Below, in pieces: positions 18,092 through 26,300 of a stretch of DNA of 64,000 nt (positions are counted from its first letter, which is position 1; each line of letters begins with the position of its first letter). Made by a program: the position numbers and the translations under genes. Below the pieces are notes generated by a model, which ran no database searches, was not told the origin of the DNA, and was given only the letters and a program-made list of their open reading frames with translations. The stretch is taken from positions 2,418,001 to 2,482,000 of the forward strand of contig NZ_CP098812.1 of the NCBI RefSeq assembly GCF_036825535.1. Direction: 5' to 3'. Source of the stretch: Parasalinivibrio latis. GTDB lineage: Bacteria; Pseudomonadota; Gammaproteobacteria; Enterobacterales; Vibrionaceae.

Positions 18092-19582
18092 ATGCCCTTA
18101 GTTGGCCATCTGATTAACGGCGAAGCACGCACGGATGCAGAACGTACCCAGGATGTTTTCAACCCGTCCACTGGTGAAGTATCCAAGCAAGTGGCTCTCG
18201 CATCGAAAGCCACTGTTGAAGAAGCCATCGCTGCTGCACAGGCCGCCTACCCTGAATGGCGAAACACCCCGCCGCTCAAGCGTGCCCGCGTAATGTTCCG
18301 GTTTGTGGAATTACTTCAAGCCAATTCAGAAAAAATCTGCGAGATGATTGGCGAAGAGCACGGCAAGATCGTCCACGACGCGGCAGGGGAATTACAGCGC
18401 GGCCTTGAGAATGTCGAATATGCCTGTGGGGTGCCAGAACTCCTTAAAGGCGAGCACAGCAAAAATGTTGGCCCGAATATCGATTCGTGGAGCGAATTCC
18501 AGCCGCTTGGCGTTGTTGCGGGCATTACCCCATTTAACTTCCCGGTTATGGTTCCGCTGTGGATGTACCCAATGGCCATTGCCTGTGGTAACACCTTTGT
18601 CTTGAAACCGTCTGAACGCGACCCGAGCTCTACCTTGTTTATTGCCCAGTTGCTGGAAGAAGCCGGCTTGCCACCGGGTGTGCTGAACGTGGTTAACGGG
18701 GACAAGGAAGCGGTGGATACCCTGCTTACCGACAAGCGCGTCAAGGCGGTCAGTTTTGTTGGCTCAACGCCGATTGCTGAATACATATACACCACTGCCA
18801 ATGCCAATGGCAAACGCTGCCAGGCGCTTGGTGGCGCGAAAAACCATGCCATCGTGATGCCGGATGCAGATATGGACAATGCAGTAAACCAACTGCTTGG
18901 CGCAGCATTCGGTTCATCCGGCGAACGCTGTATGGCACTTTCTGTGGCTGTTGCTGTGGGCGATGCCGCCGCGGATTCGCTGGTAAGCAAAATGAAAGAC
19001 GCCATGCAGGGTCTCAAAGTCGGCGCGTTCTGCGACAAGGACAATGACTTCGGGCCGGTCATCACAAAATCCCATCAGGAAAAAGTGCTTGGCTATATCA
19101 ACAGCGCGGAAGAACAAGGGGCAGAAGTGGTCGTTGACGGGCGTAACCCGCAGGTTGACGGTTATGCTGGCGGTTTCTTTGTCGGTGGTACCCTTATCGA
19201 CCGGGTAACACCGGATATGGTCAGCTACCGCGAAGAGATCTTCGGCCCGGTTTTGCAGGTAGTGCGTGTTAACACCATGCAGGAAGCCATGGACTTAATC
19301 GACGATCACGAATACGGGAATGGTACCTGTATCTTCACCCGTGACGGCGAGGCAGCCCGCTACTTCTCTGACAATATCCAGGTGGGTATGGTCGGCATCA
19401 ACGTTCCGCTCCCGGTACCTGTGGCCTACCACAGCTTCGGTGGCTGGAAACGCTCTCTGTTCGGAGATCTCCACGCCTATGGCCCAGATGCCGTGCGTTT
19501 CTACACCAAGCGTAAAACCATCACCCAACGCTGGCCCTCAGCCGGTGTGCGTGAAGGGGTACAGTTTTCGTTTCCTTCCTGA
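18092..19582 (+). CDS. mmsA: CoA-acylating methylmalonate-semialdehyde dehydrogenase
   Basis: 496 residues, aldehyde dehydrogenase superfamily. The catalytic Cys280 sits in FGSSGERCMA, the hallmark of the MmsA branch, and the ITPFNFPVMVPLWM and FVGSTPIA segments form the NAD site. The enzyme converts methylmalonate or malonate semialdehyde plus CoA into propionyl-CoA or acetyl-CoA with loss of CO2. AAAAGGAG precedes the ATG. Together with the upstream aminotransferase it makes a short route from beta-alanine (or a similar amine) to acetyl-CoA under the divergent LysR regulator. Confidence 0.92.
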   Translation: MPLVGHLINGEARTDAERTQDVFNPSTGEVSKQVALASKATVEEAIAAAQAAYPEWRNTPPLKRARVMFRFVELLQANSEKICEMIGEEHGKIVHDAAGELQRGLENVEYACGVPELLKGEHSKNVGPNIDSWSEFQPLGVVAGITPFNFPVMVPLWMYPMAIACGNTFVLKPSERDPSSTLFIAQLLEEAGLPPGVLNVVNGDKEAVDTLLTDKRVKAVSFVGSTPIAEYIYTTANANGKRCQALGGAKNHAIVMPDADMDNAVNQLLGAAFGSSGERCMALSVAVAVGDAAADSLVSKMKDAMQGLKVGAFCDKDNDFGPVITKSHQEKVLGYINSAEEQGAEVVVDGRNPQVDGYAGGFFVGGTLIDRVTPDMVSYREEIFGPVLQVVRVNTMQEAMDLIDDHEYGNGTCIFTRDGEAARYFSDNIQVGMVGINVPLPVPVAYHSFGGWKRSLFGDLHAYGPDAVRFYTKRKTITQRWPSAGVREGVQFSFPS

Positions 19583-19601
19583 GGAACAACGTAGACTTCT
19601 C

Positions 19602-19632
19602 AAAAGCGCTGTCAGATGACGGCGCTTTTTTG
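19602..19632 (+). terminator. Rho-independent terminator after mmsA
   Basis: AAAAGCGC/GCGCTTTT arms with a short loop and a run of T directly behind; 19 nt after the stop. Confidence 0.75.
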
Positions 19633-19736
19633 TTTGTGTTTTCCTCTTTTCCCAATTGCCGCACCCGTCTCCTTTGCTAAAACAATCTCGTGATACAATT
19701 TAGGACTACCTCGAATATGATGATGAGCCGTAAGAC

Positions 19737-20579
19737 ATGGAGATCAAACTGCATTCAAATGCCAGTACCACGCCTCGAACACGTAAGTACATCAAGAATT
19801 CGGATAAATCTGATACTGAGCTCGCCAGTGAACTCAGTATCTCAATCGAGACGGTCAAGAAATGGCGTAACCGGAGTGATGTGTATGACAAGTCGCACCG
19901 CCCCAATGTGATCCACCGCCGTTTAAGCCCAGAGCAGGAGTGGTTGATTGTTTACCTGCGCTTCAGGCTGTCACTGTCGCTCGATGAGCTGCTGGAAGTA
20001 TCACAGTTGCTGGTCAACCGTGACCTCTCACGTGCAGTGTTGAACCGCTGCCTGAAGAAGTACCAGGTACCAAGGATGGCAAAACCGGCCAGCACTTCAT
20101 TTGGCAAGGTCATAGTCGACAAAGTGCCACTGCCGGATAGTGTTTCTTCAAAAGCAATCTGTCTTCTTGTATTCACAGAATGCTTCACTACACACATCAG
20201 TTTTGCGCTTGTCAGCGAGAAGTCGGAAAGCACCCGGTCACATTTGGTGGACTTCTTGAAATCCGTACTACCTTACTCTGTCAAAGAGATGGTGCTGCCG
20301 GATGACGAGTTCGTGATATCTCTTGCAACATCACTTGGTGTGCCTTGGTCGACGCATAAAGATGCTACCGCTTACTCACTGGACACCGAGGAACCCGCCG
20401 ATTTCAACCAACCGATAGACAAATTTTTAAACGGCGAGTTCTATGATGCACGGCTTGGGTTGCCATCTGTTTTGCTTTGCTACGAAGATCTGCTGAATAA
20501 GCGGGTGTTGCGTAACCGATTGAAAAATATGGCACCACACGCTTACTGCAAGCAAATAGCCAAAGAAAAAAACACATAA
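19737..20579 (+). CDS. IS481-like transposase-derived protein, catalytic core degenerate
   Basis: 280 residues. The N-terminal third follows IS481-type transposases closely: a helix-turn-helix with SDKSDTELASELSISIETVKKW, then RSD-x-YDKSHRP, LSPEQEWLIVYLR, LSLDELL and a final SRAVLNRCLKKYQV. Past residue 120 the DDE integrase core is reduced and altered: an Asp remains in the IVDK position and another in LPDDEF, but the region that should hold the catalytic Glu (normally NGMVERFN) is not recognisable. No terminal inverted repeats or target duplication were seen around the gene. The frame is intact with its own terminator, so it may be a domesticated DNA-binding protein rather than a dead transposase. 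Confidence 0.65.
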   Translation: MEIKLHSNASTTPRTRKYIKNSDKSDTELASELSISIETVKKWRNRSDVYDKSHRPNVIHRRLSPEQEWLIVYLRFRLSLSLDELLEVSQLLVNRDLSRAVLNRCLKKYQVPRMAKPASTSFGKVIVDKVPLPDSVSSKAICLLVFTECFTTHISFALVSEKSESTRSHLVDFLKSVLPYSVKEMVLPDDEFVISLATSLGVPWSTHKDATAYSLDTEEPADFNQPIDKFLNGEFYDARLGLPSVLLCYEDLLNKRVLRNRLKNMAPHAYCKQIAKEKNT

Positions 20580-20583
20580 AGAA

Positions 20584-20607
20584 AGAGGGGAGCAAATGCT
20601 CCCCTCT
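20584..20607. terminator. Bidirectional terminator between convergent genes
   Basis: AGAGGGGAGC-aaat-GCTCCCCTCT, a perfect 10-bp stem between the transposase-like gene and the end of the PTS operon, with A-rich and T-rich flanks. Confidence 0.8.
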
Positions 20608-20633
20608 ACTTTATTGCTTTGGTTTAGTTTTCT

Positions 20634-20945
20634 TTAAGCAGCTCTGCGAAGGTCAATAATTTCGCCGGCCAGATCCATCAGAAGTACCGCATTCATCAAG
20701 TGATCTTGTGCATGTACCATCACGATGTGCACAGGCAGTTTGCCCTCTCCCTCATCAAATTCAATCAGCTGGGTTTGAATATGGTGCGCTTCCTTCAGAG
20801 CCTCCTTGGCCTGACCCATCAAAGCATCAGCCGATTCGAAATTCCCTTGTTTGGCTTCACGCATGGCGTTCATCAGCATGCTGCGGCACTGGCCAGCCTG
20901 CACGATGAGCGTCATAACATATTCTTCGTATTTTTCTTTATCCAT
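20634..20945 (-). CDS. PTS lactose/cellobiose-type IIA component
   Basis: 103 residues, all-helical IIA of the lactose/chitobiose family. His78 in MVHAQDHLMNA is the phosphorylation site at the position known for LacF. It accepts phosphate from HPr and passes it to the IIB protein. It is the last gene of a four-gene operon (IIC, glycosylasparaginase, IIB, IIA), six nt behind the IIB gene. Sugar specificity lies with IIC, but the asparaginase in the operon suggests an N-linked GlcNAc compound. Confidence 0.92.
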   Translation of the reverse strand: MDKEKYEEYVMTLIVQAGQCRSMLMNAMREAKQGNFESADALMGQAKEALKEAHHIQTQLIEFDEGEGKLPVHIVMVHAQDHLMNAVLLMDLAGEIIDLRRAA

Positions 20946-20951
20946 GACTGA

Positions 20952-21260
20952 TTACGCCTCGATCAGGGTCAGAGCCTGGGAAAGGATCTTTTTGCCGTCA
21001 GTCATACCGTAATCCATCATATTGATCAGACTGATTGGACGGCCATGGCTTTGCGCGATACCCTGGAACTCAGCCAGCTTGTAGCTGATTTGTGGCGCCA
21101 GCAGGTAGCAGTCAAAGTCGGCAGCGCAATCATCAAAGTCCTGAGAACCCTTCGCTTCGATCTGCGCTTCAATACCCTGAGCCTGGGCAGCTTCTTGCAT
21201 ACGTTTTACAACCAGGCTGGTAGACATACCCATATCGCAGATCAGCAGAATTTTTTTCAT
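20952..21260 (-). CDS. PTS lactose/cellobiose-type IIB component
   Basis: 102 residues. Cys8 in LLICDMGMSTS is the phospho-acceptor and the following loop is the usual P-loop-like turn of the family. It transfers phosphate from IIA to the incoming sugar bound at IIC. A good AAGGAG ribosome site precedes the ATG. It sits between the glycosylasparaginase gene (15 nt upstream) and IIA (6 nt downstream). Confidence 0.93.
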   Translation of the reverse strand: MKKILLICDMGMSTSLVVKRMQEAAQAQGIEAQIEAKGSQDFDDCAADFDCYLLAPQISYKLAEFQGIAQSHGRPISLINMMDYGMTDGKKILSQALTLIEA

Positions 21261-21275
21261 TTTTGTACTCCTTAG

Positions 21276-22238
21276 TTATTCGATAGGTGCCGTAATTCGC
21301 GCCTGATATGCATCCAACCATTCCTGTGAAGCCGGTTTGTAGTGCGTTTCATTACCGATTCGCTCACAGACATAAATGGTTGCCGGATGCTTAGACGTCG
21401 CGACAGAAAATGAGAAGTTGTCGATATTGGTTGCAGCGCCAAAATCGCCATCTTTATTGATACAAACAACAGACAGGTCACCTGCCCGGCCGTAACGCGC
21501 CTTGAGTTTGGCTTCCAGGTCGGTAACCGTGGTGTCAGCAGCCTGCTGAGGGGTCATCCCCTCGCCCATACGGCGGACGATTTCGTAGCTGATACAGCCC
21601 TTCATCAAGTCTTCGCCCAAGCCGGTAGCTGTGGCTGCGCCAATATCGCTGTCGGCGTAGTAGCCAGAGCCGGAAACCGGGGAATCCCCCACACGGCCAG
21701 GGCGTTTCATAAACAGGCCGCTGGTTGAGGTACCCACGCAAATGTGGCCGTCCTGGTCAAGTGCAGCTATGCCAACCGTGTCGTGTCCGGTATACGGAGA
21801 CAGCCCGCGGTAAAGCGTTTCCCTGCAGCGCTTTTCGTAGTGCTGCTGGGCACGCTCAGTAAGCATGGTTTTCTTTTCAAAGCCTTGTTCGAACGCCCAC
21901 TGCTCCGCACCTTCTCCCACCATGAAGCTGTTAAAACGTTCACGGCTCAGCTTTTCGGCAACCAGGATGGGGTTAGCCACGTCCTTTACACTGGCCACTG
22001 CGCCCAGAGCCATGGTTGTGCCATGCATAAAGGCCGCATCAAGTTCCACCACCCCTTTCTCATTAGGCAGGCCGCCGTAACCCACACTTTTGTAATATGG
22101 GTAGTCTTCTACACGCTTTACTGAGGTCAACACTGCATCGCTTGCCGGTTTGCTGTCCTCCAGCATGTCAGCACCTTCGCTGATGCCGTCGAAAGCCATT
22201 CTCCAGGTAGCGATGATGCCCCAATTCTTGTTGTCCAT
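21276..22238 (-). CDS. N4-(beta-N-acetylglucosaminyl)-L-asparaginase (glycosylasparaginase family)
   Basis: 320 residues, T2 family Ntn hydrolase. GGLPNEKGVVELDAAFM in the alpha part and Thr154 in GHDTVGIAAL are present; autocleavage before Thr154 would give the alpha and beta subunits. RPGRVGDSP after it binds the aspartyl moiety. The enzyme cleaves the bond between Asn and the sugar of an N-linked glycan remnant. No signal peptide is present, so it acts in the cytoplasm, which fits import of its substrate by the PTS encoded around it. It starts 2 nt after the IIC stop. Some relatives are isoaspartyl peptidases or lysine-substituted hydrolases, so the sugar specificity is inferred. Confidence 0.85.
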   Translation of the reverse strand: MDNKNWGIIATWRMAFDGISEGADMLEDSKPASDAVLTSVKRVEDYPYYKSVGYGGLPNEKGVVELDAAFMHGTTMALGAVASVKDVANPILVAEKLSRERFNSFMVGEGAEQWAFEQGFEKKTMLTERAQQHYEKRCRETLYRGLSPYTGHDTVGIAALDQDGHICVGTSTSGLFMKRPGRVGDSPVSGSGYYADSDIGAATATGLGEDLMKGCISYEIVRRMGEGMTPQQAADTTVTDLEAKLKARYGRAGDLSVVCINKDGDFGAATNIDNFSFSVATSKHPATIYVCERIGNETHYKPASQEWLDAYQARITAPIE

Positions 22239-22240
22239 GA

Positions 22241-23560
22241 TTAAGCCTTAACTGGTTGCAGTTGAGCGTCTTCCTGTTTTTCCTCAGCAGGAACTTCAGT
22301 CGCCCGGTATTGTTTGTCGATGATGCGAAGGAATGGCAGGTAAATCATTGCACCGATGGCCAGGTTCACAATCTGCATGATTGCGCCGGAAATACTCGCT
22401 GTCACAATGAAGCCAGACAGAACCGGAGGCAGTGTCCAAGGGATGAATGCGCCTGTTGTGGTCGATACCAGGCCGATAGACATCGCAACGTATTGCAGGG
22501 TAACCAGAACCAGGGGAACCAGGTTGAACGGGATCAGCATGATTGGGTTCATGATGATTGGCAGGCCAAACAACACCGGTTCGTTGATGTTGAACACTGA
22601 CGAGCCCGCAGCTAGCTTACCGACCTTCTTGATATGTTGTGAGCGAGCAAACATCAGGATAGCGATGATGAGAGATAAGGTCGCACCGGCACCCCCCATC
22701 CAGATGATGTCAAAAAACTGCTCGGTAACCACGTGCGGAGGTGCCATACCGTTGGCAACAGCAGTCAGGTTATCCTGTTGGTTTTCTGCCCAAATAGGAC
22801 GCATGATACCGTTAACCATCGAACCACTGTTGATACCCACAGACCACAGCAAAGTGATAATCAGCGAAGTCATCAGCGCACCGAAGAATGAGGTACCCAG
22901 GGAACGGACAGGCGTCGCCAGAACTTCATAGATAAACTGGTGGATGGTTTCGTAACCGGTCGATGCAAATCCCAGGCGAATAGCCAACGCAAGACAGAGA
23001 ACAGCCGTCGCAGGAACCAGTGCTGCAAAAGACTTTTCTACCGCAGGTGGTACGCCATCGGGCATTTTGATGGTGATACGTTTTTCGATAAACCAGCGGA
23101 AAATTTCAGTCCAAAGTAATGCGCCGATCATCGCAACAAACAAGCCTTTCGAGCCCAGCCACTCGGTTGGGATGACGGTGCCCACACCTTCTACGTGTGC
23201 AAACGGCGTTAATACCATAAACGCTGAAAGGGAAAGCACACCGGCTGAAATTTTGTCCACTTTGTAACGTTCTGCCAGACGGTAGGCAACCATGAACGCA
23301 ATAAACAGGGACATGCCAGAGAAGATGACGGAGAACGGAATTTCAATGTTCGTACCCCAGTTCGGGCCGAAAACTGACGCCATAAACGCTTTATAACCGG
23401 CACTTGGGAATGAGCTGATAACCAACAGCACAGAACCCACGATAATAAATGGCATAAACGAGATATATGCATCTCGAATAGCACCTAAATGCCGCTGCTG
23501 GGCAACCTTACCGGCGATGGGCATCATCCGCCTTTCAATGAACTGCATTATCTTTTCCAT
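22241..23560 (-). CDS. PTS lactose/cellobiose-type IIC permease
   Basis: About 439 residues from the ATG at 23560, preceded by GAGGG; this start gives the family's MEKIMQFIERRMMPIAGKVA amphipathic N-terminus, and longer in-frame starts lack a ribosome site. About ten membrane helices and the conserved NINEPVLFGLPIIMNP segment mark the type-3 EIIC domain. It carries the sugar across the inner membrane while IIB phosphorylates it. It is first in the operon and upstream of it lies a cluster of TCACA/TGTGA repeats that may be control sites. Confidence 0.93.
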   Translation of the reverse strand: MEKIMQFIERRMMPIAGKVAQQRHLGAIRDAYISFMPFIIVGSVLLVISSFPSAGYKAFMASVFGPNWGTNIEIPFSVIFSGMSLFIAFMVAYRLAERYKVDKISAGVLSLSAFMVLTPFAHVEGVGTVIPTEWLGSKGLFVAMIGALLWTEIFRWFIEKRITIKMPDGVPPAVEKSFAALVPATAVLCLALAIRLGFASTGYETIHQFIYEVLATPVRSLGTSFFGALMTSLIITLLWSVGINSGSMVNGIMRPIWAENQQDNLTAVANGMAPPHVVTEQFFDIIWMGGAGATLSLIIAILMFARSQHIKKVGKLAAGSSVFNINEPVLFGLPIIMNPIMLIPFNLVPLVLVTLQYVAMSIGLVSTTTGAFIPWTLPPVLSGFIVTASISGAIMQIVNLAIGAMIYLPFLRIIDKQYRATEVPAEEKQEDAQLQPVKA

Positions 23561-23578
23561 AGAACCCTCAATCCAAGC

Positions 23579-23704
23579 AATCATGTGATACTTCATTTCG
23601 ATGAGGGGAAAATACACTCCAAAACAGAGCGAAAATATAGGACCTGATCACAAACAATAGACTAAAGTATCACATGATTATGGAATAAATTCCGTAATGT
23701 GATC
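23579..23704 (-). promoter_or_regulatory. Repeat-rich control region of the PTS-glycosylasparaginase operon
   Basis: AATCATGTGATAC at 23579-23591 is an exact inverted copy of GTATCACATGATT at 23667-23679, 88 bp apart centre to centre. Between and beside them are TGATCACA (23645-23652) and TGTGATC (23698-23704). The shared TGTGA core is the CRP half-site, but the arms are spaced too widely for one CRP dimer, so a looping repressor or several CRP half-sites are both open. No regulator gene lies next to the operon. Confidence 0.45.
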
Positions 23705-23933
23705 CCCTGTGCAAAAGCGATATTCACCAAATAAATGCAATTAAAATACACCCATAGCAATCATCTATTTATCATCACCCGTGTGCGTGAAGGTGATCAG
23801 CTTTCTACCCCTTCCAGAGAATAATTACAGACGATCGAAATTCAGTTCCTGTTGAAGAGGCTTTTTGTTTTCCGTTTATTCATCCAGAATAAGGACTCTA
23901 TATTTGACAATGTATTTCAGGGGGACACCGGCA

Positions 23934-24425
23934 ATGCCAAGTGAAAGTCTGAATACTCGAATACCAGCTTACAAAAAGGCTTTAGCCAGTGGTGATATAC
24001 AGAGTACTTATCAAAGCCTTGTCGGCATTGTTCAGAATCTCAGAACTGAATTTCACAAGAAGTACAAAGGCGAATTTTCTGTAGCAAATGTACTGCATGG
24101 GTACATCGACGTTACTTATTTCTATCTCCAAAACGACTATTTAAAAAAACACAAGCTCAAATTCGCTATTGTACTTAATCATCCAGAGGCTCGTTTTGAG
24201 CTATGGTTGCTTGGCCAAACAAAGAATGTACAAACCGATTTCCGGGAAAAATTAAGAAATATAAAGTGGGTAAACCAAGACACTATGCCGGAATACTCAA
24301 TTTTTGAAATTGTCATGCTTACCAACCCTGATTTTGACAACGCCAAAAACCTGTCAGATTCCATCCTTCGCACTTTTAGGAAACTATCTAAGGAAATCTT
24401 TAACGTACTCGAAGCCAACGAGTAA
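23934..24425 (+). CDS. DUF7000 family protein, function unknown
   Basis: 163 residues from the ATG at 23934, eight nt after AGGGGGA; two upstream in-frame starts are less well placed. Cytosolic, no signal peptide. Strong blocks are YKKALASGDIQ, GYIDVTYFY, KFAIVLNHPEARFELWLLG and W-x-x-x-x-x-MPEYSIFE. This matches what I recall as DUF7000, seen mainly in Firmicutes and Bacteroidetes as a single-copy accessory gene; function unknown. It is a lone gene between the PTS operon and yiaV, so it may have been gained horizontally. Confidence 0.6.
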   Translation: MPSESLNTRIPAYKKALASGDIQSTYQSLVGIVQNLRTEFHKKYKGEFSVANVLHGYIDVTYFYLQNDYLKKHKLKFAIVLNHPEARFELWLLGQTKNVQTDFREKLRNIKWVNQDTMPEYSIFEIVMLTNPDFDNAKNLSDSILRTFRKLSKEIFNVLEANE

Positions 24426-24499
24426 TATCGCCAGCCCTTTTCCGTTGCCCCAAATGCTGACCCAAGCCTCTACAGACGTTGGGCCAGTTCCAGTTTCAA

Positions 24500-25630
24500 T
24501 TAGTGGTCCAGGTAAAGGTAGTTCTGCCAGCTTTTCATTCGAATCAGAACCTTGCGCATGACAGATACGTGAGCAAAGCTATCAGAATACACGGCAACTT
24601 CTACCGCTGTTCCTAACGGTAAATTGAATACGGTAAGGTCATCAGACACGATAAGTTTTACAAAGACTCTTCCGCTTGAAAGCAACGACGTAGTGCCCTG
24701 CAACGAACCTCTAGCCTGAAATTGACTTTCACCGATAGCCGGGAGGACTTCTACCACGGAGCCCTTAAACACCTTGCCCGGCAGTGCCTTAAATATAAAT
24801 TCTGCATCGAAACCCGGTTGAAGCCGTTGAAGTGAGTTTTGCCTGAATGCACCCACATAGAAAATCTGTTCTGTATGGATAAAAGTCATAACGGGGGACA
24901 GTGGCAACGGGACGGCCATCACCCCCGGACGCAGGGCAACCTGAGTAACAAAACCATCCGTTGGAGCCCTGACCACCGTTTGCTCCAGATCGAATTCAGC
25001 CTTACGCAAATCCTCAATCATCTGGGCCACTGTGGTATTGGTACCGCCAATTTCGGAATCCAAGGCGGCTTGTGTACTTTCCAATCTAGCCGTAGTCGAC
25101 TTAACGATCGCTTCTGCAGCTTTAAATGTTTGCCTGCGGGAATCCAGCTGTTGCTCTGTAAAAGCACCTCTATCGTAGCCCTGTTGATAGCGGTCATACT
25201 CACGTTTCGCTTTGTCTCGATCAGCAATGGCTTTTTCCCTTGCTGCAATTGCTTCTTGATAGTCGAATTCCAGGCCAAGCGCAGCCTGGCTGGCTTCCTT
25301 GATTTTGGCTTCGAGTTTTGCAACCTCTGCTTCATAAGGTGTAGGGTCAATTCTAAATAAGACATCCCCTTCCACGAGCGGCGTATTGGGCTCAACCGGA
25401 ACGTCGATTACCCTCCCCCGAACACCGGAAACAATCGGTGTGCTTGAATAAACCTGGCTGCCAACCTGGGTAAATGGATGGTTATAGTTCATCACGAGAA
25501 TGAGGGTACCAATCAGCACAATACCTCCCAATACAGCCGTGGGTACCGTCCATTTATTAAGAGGAATATTGAAGATTTTAAAAATAGTAATACAAACCGC
25601 AGCATAGGTAAGAATTAAGAGTAAATCCAT
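24500..25630 (-). CDS. yiaV: HlyD-family inner-membrane protein, YiaV homologue
   Basis: 376 residues. Two N-terminal membrane helices (about residues 4-22 and 30-48) are followed by a lipoyl half (VSGVRGRVIDVPVEPN), a long coiled coil (about 95-210), the second lipoyl half and a beta-barrel (FIHTEQIFYVGAFRQ). This is the EmrA/HlyD-like adaptor layout. Its start overlaps the stop of the upstream DUF3302 gene as TAATG, the same yiaW-yiaV pair as in E. coli. The pair is thought to act in envelope transport; the partner pump and cargo are not known. Confidence 0.85.
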   Translation of the reverse strand: MDLLLILTYAAVCITIFKIFNIPLNKWTVPTAVLGGIVLIGTLILVMNYNHPFTQVGSQVYSSTPIVSGVRGRVIDVPVEPNTPLVEGDVLFRIDPTPYEAEVAKLEAKIKEASQAALGLEFDYQEAIAAREKAIADRDKAKREYDRYQQGYDRGAFTEQQLDSRRQTFKAAEAIVKSTTARLESTQAALDSEIGGTNTTVAQMIEDLRKAEFDLEQTVVRAPTDGFVTQVALRPGVMAVPLPLSPVMTFIHTEQIFYVGAFRQNSLQRLQPGFDAEFIFKALPGKVFKGSVVEVLPAIGESQFQARGSLQGTTSLLSSGRVFVKLIVSDDLTVFNLPLGTAVEVAVYSDSFAHVSVMRKVLIRMKSWQNYLYLDH

Positions 25631-26019
25631 TACTTACCCTCCCCGTCGCGATTGACGCTTTGGGTTGACACACCTTTGGAACCCAACCCCGACTTCAATT
25701 TTTCCATATCTTCCTGGAGGCGGGTAACCTGATCTATCAATATATCGACGCGGTGATGGATATCGTGCTGTTCTTCCTCAAGCTTTTGAAATCCCCAACC
25801 ACGCTCTTTCCGCCACAAGGTTGCCCATATCCAAAGAAATGGCCAGATAGCATGAAGGGTAAATAGGCTGACCCATCCGGCATAGTGGATAGCATCCTGG
25901 TGCGGGTGTTCGCGCTCTTTGGCAATTTCATATGGAATATCATGAATGACGATGACACCGTAAAAAATCACTAACGCAACAAAAATCAGCAAACCTAACG
26001 CGAAGTAATCCAAAAACAT
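25630..26019 (-). CDS. yiaW: DUF3302 membrane protein, YiaW homologue
   Basis: 129 residues with two helices (about 5-25 and 47-65). The family block HDIPYEIAKEREHPHQDAIHYAGWVSL and WPFLWIWA (cited in parts: IPYEIAKEREHP, AIHYAGW) is well conserved with E. coli YiaW. The C-terminal half is a predicted coiled coil. It is translationally coupled to yiaV by a TAATG overlap. Function unknown; the pairing suggests it helps the HlyD-type partner. Confidence 0.85.
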   Translation of the reverse strand: MFLDYFALGLLIFVALVIFYGVIVIHDIPYEIAKEREHPHQDAIHYAGWVSLFTLHAIWPFLWIWATLWRKERGWGFQKLEEEQHDIHHRVDILIDQVTRLQEDMEKLKSGLGSKGVSTQSVNRDGEGK

Positions 26020-26199
26020 AAAACGTCCTTATTGTGCTCGCTATTATTCATAATCAATATAGCCATGTAACACAGATATCCCCCTGAAAAATGCGGTTTT
26101 TCTCAAAGCAGAGCCTGTTTAATCCACTCTCTATTTAAATTACGCAAAAACAACCTGTTAGGTGACTCACAGACCCTGAACACGACCCGTGTTAACGTA

Positions 26200-26289
26200 G
26201 ATAGCGGTAAGTTATTTGATGAAATTTGGGGTTCGGTTAACCCAAGAGCGATAGCGAACAAACCTACCCCGCTATCCACGGCTTTTTTT
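26200..26289 (+). promoter_or_regulatory. Attenuator-like leader with alternative hairpins before maa
   Basis: GCTATC at 26271-26276 can pair either with GATAGCGG at 26200-26207 (8 bp with CCGCTATC) or with GATAGC at 26250-26255. A separate TTGGG/CCCAA stem lies at 26226-26244. The downstream arm is followed by CACGGC and seven T residues just before the ribosome site of the acetyltransferase gene. Competing stems before a T-run are the layout of an attenuator; no known riboswitch or leader peptide was recognised. Confidence 0.4.
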
Positions 26290-26300
26290 GGAGATATACC

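Noticed and set aside
22256..22931. Long plus-strand frames opposite the PTS IIC gene
   Set aside because: Shadow of a conserved membrane protein; composition and lack of ribosome site do not support them.
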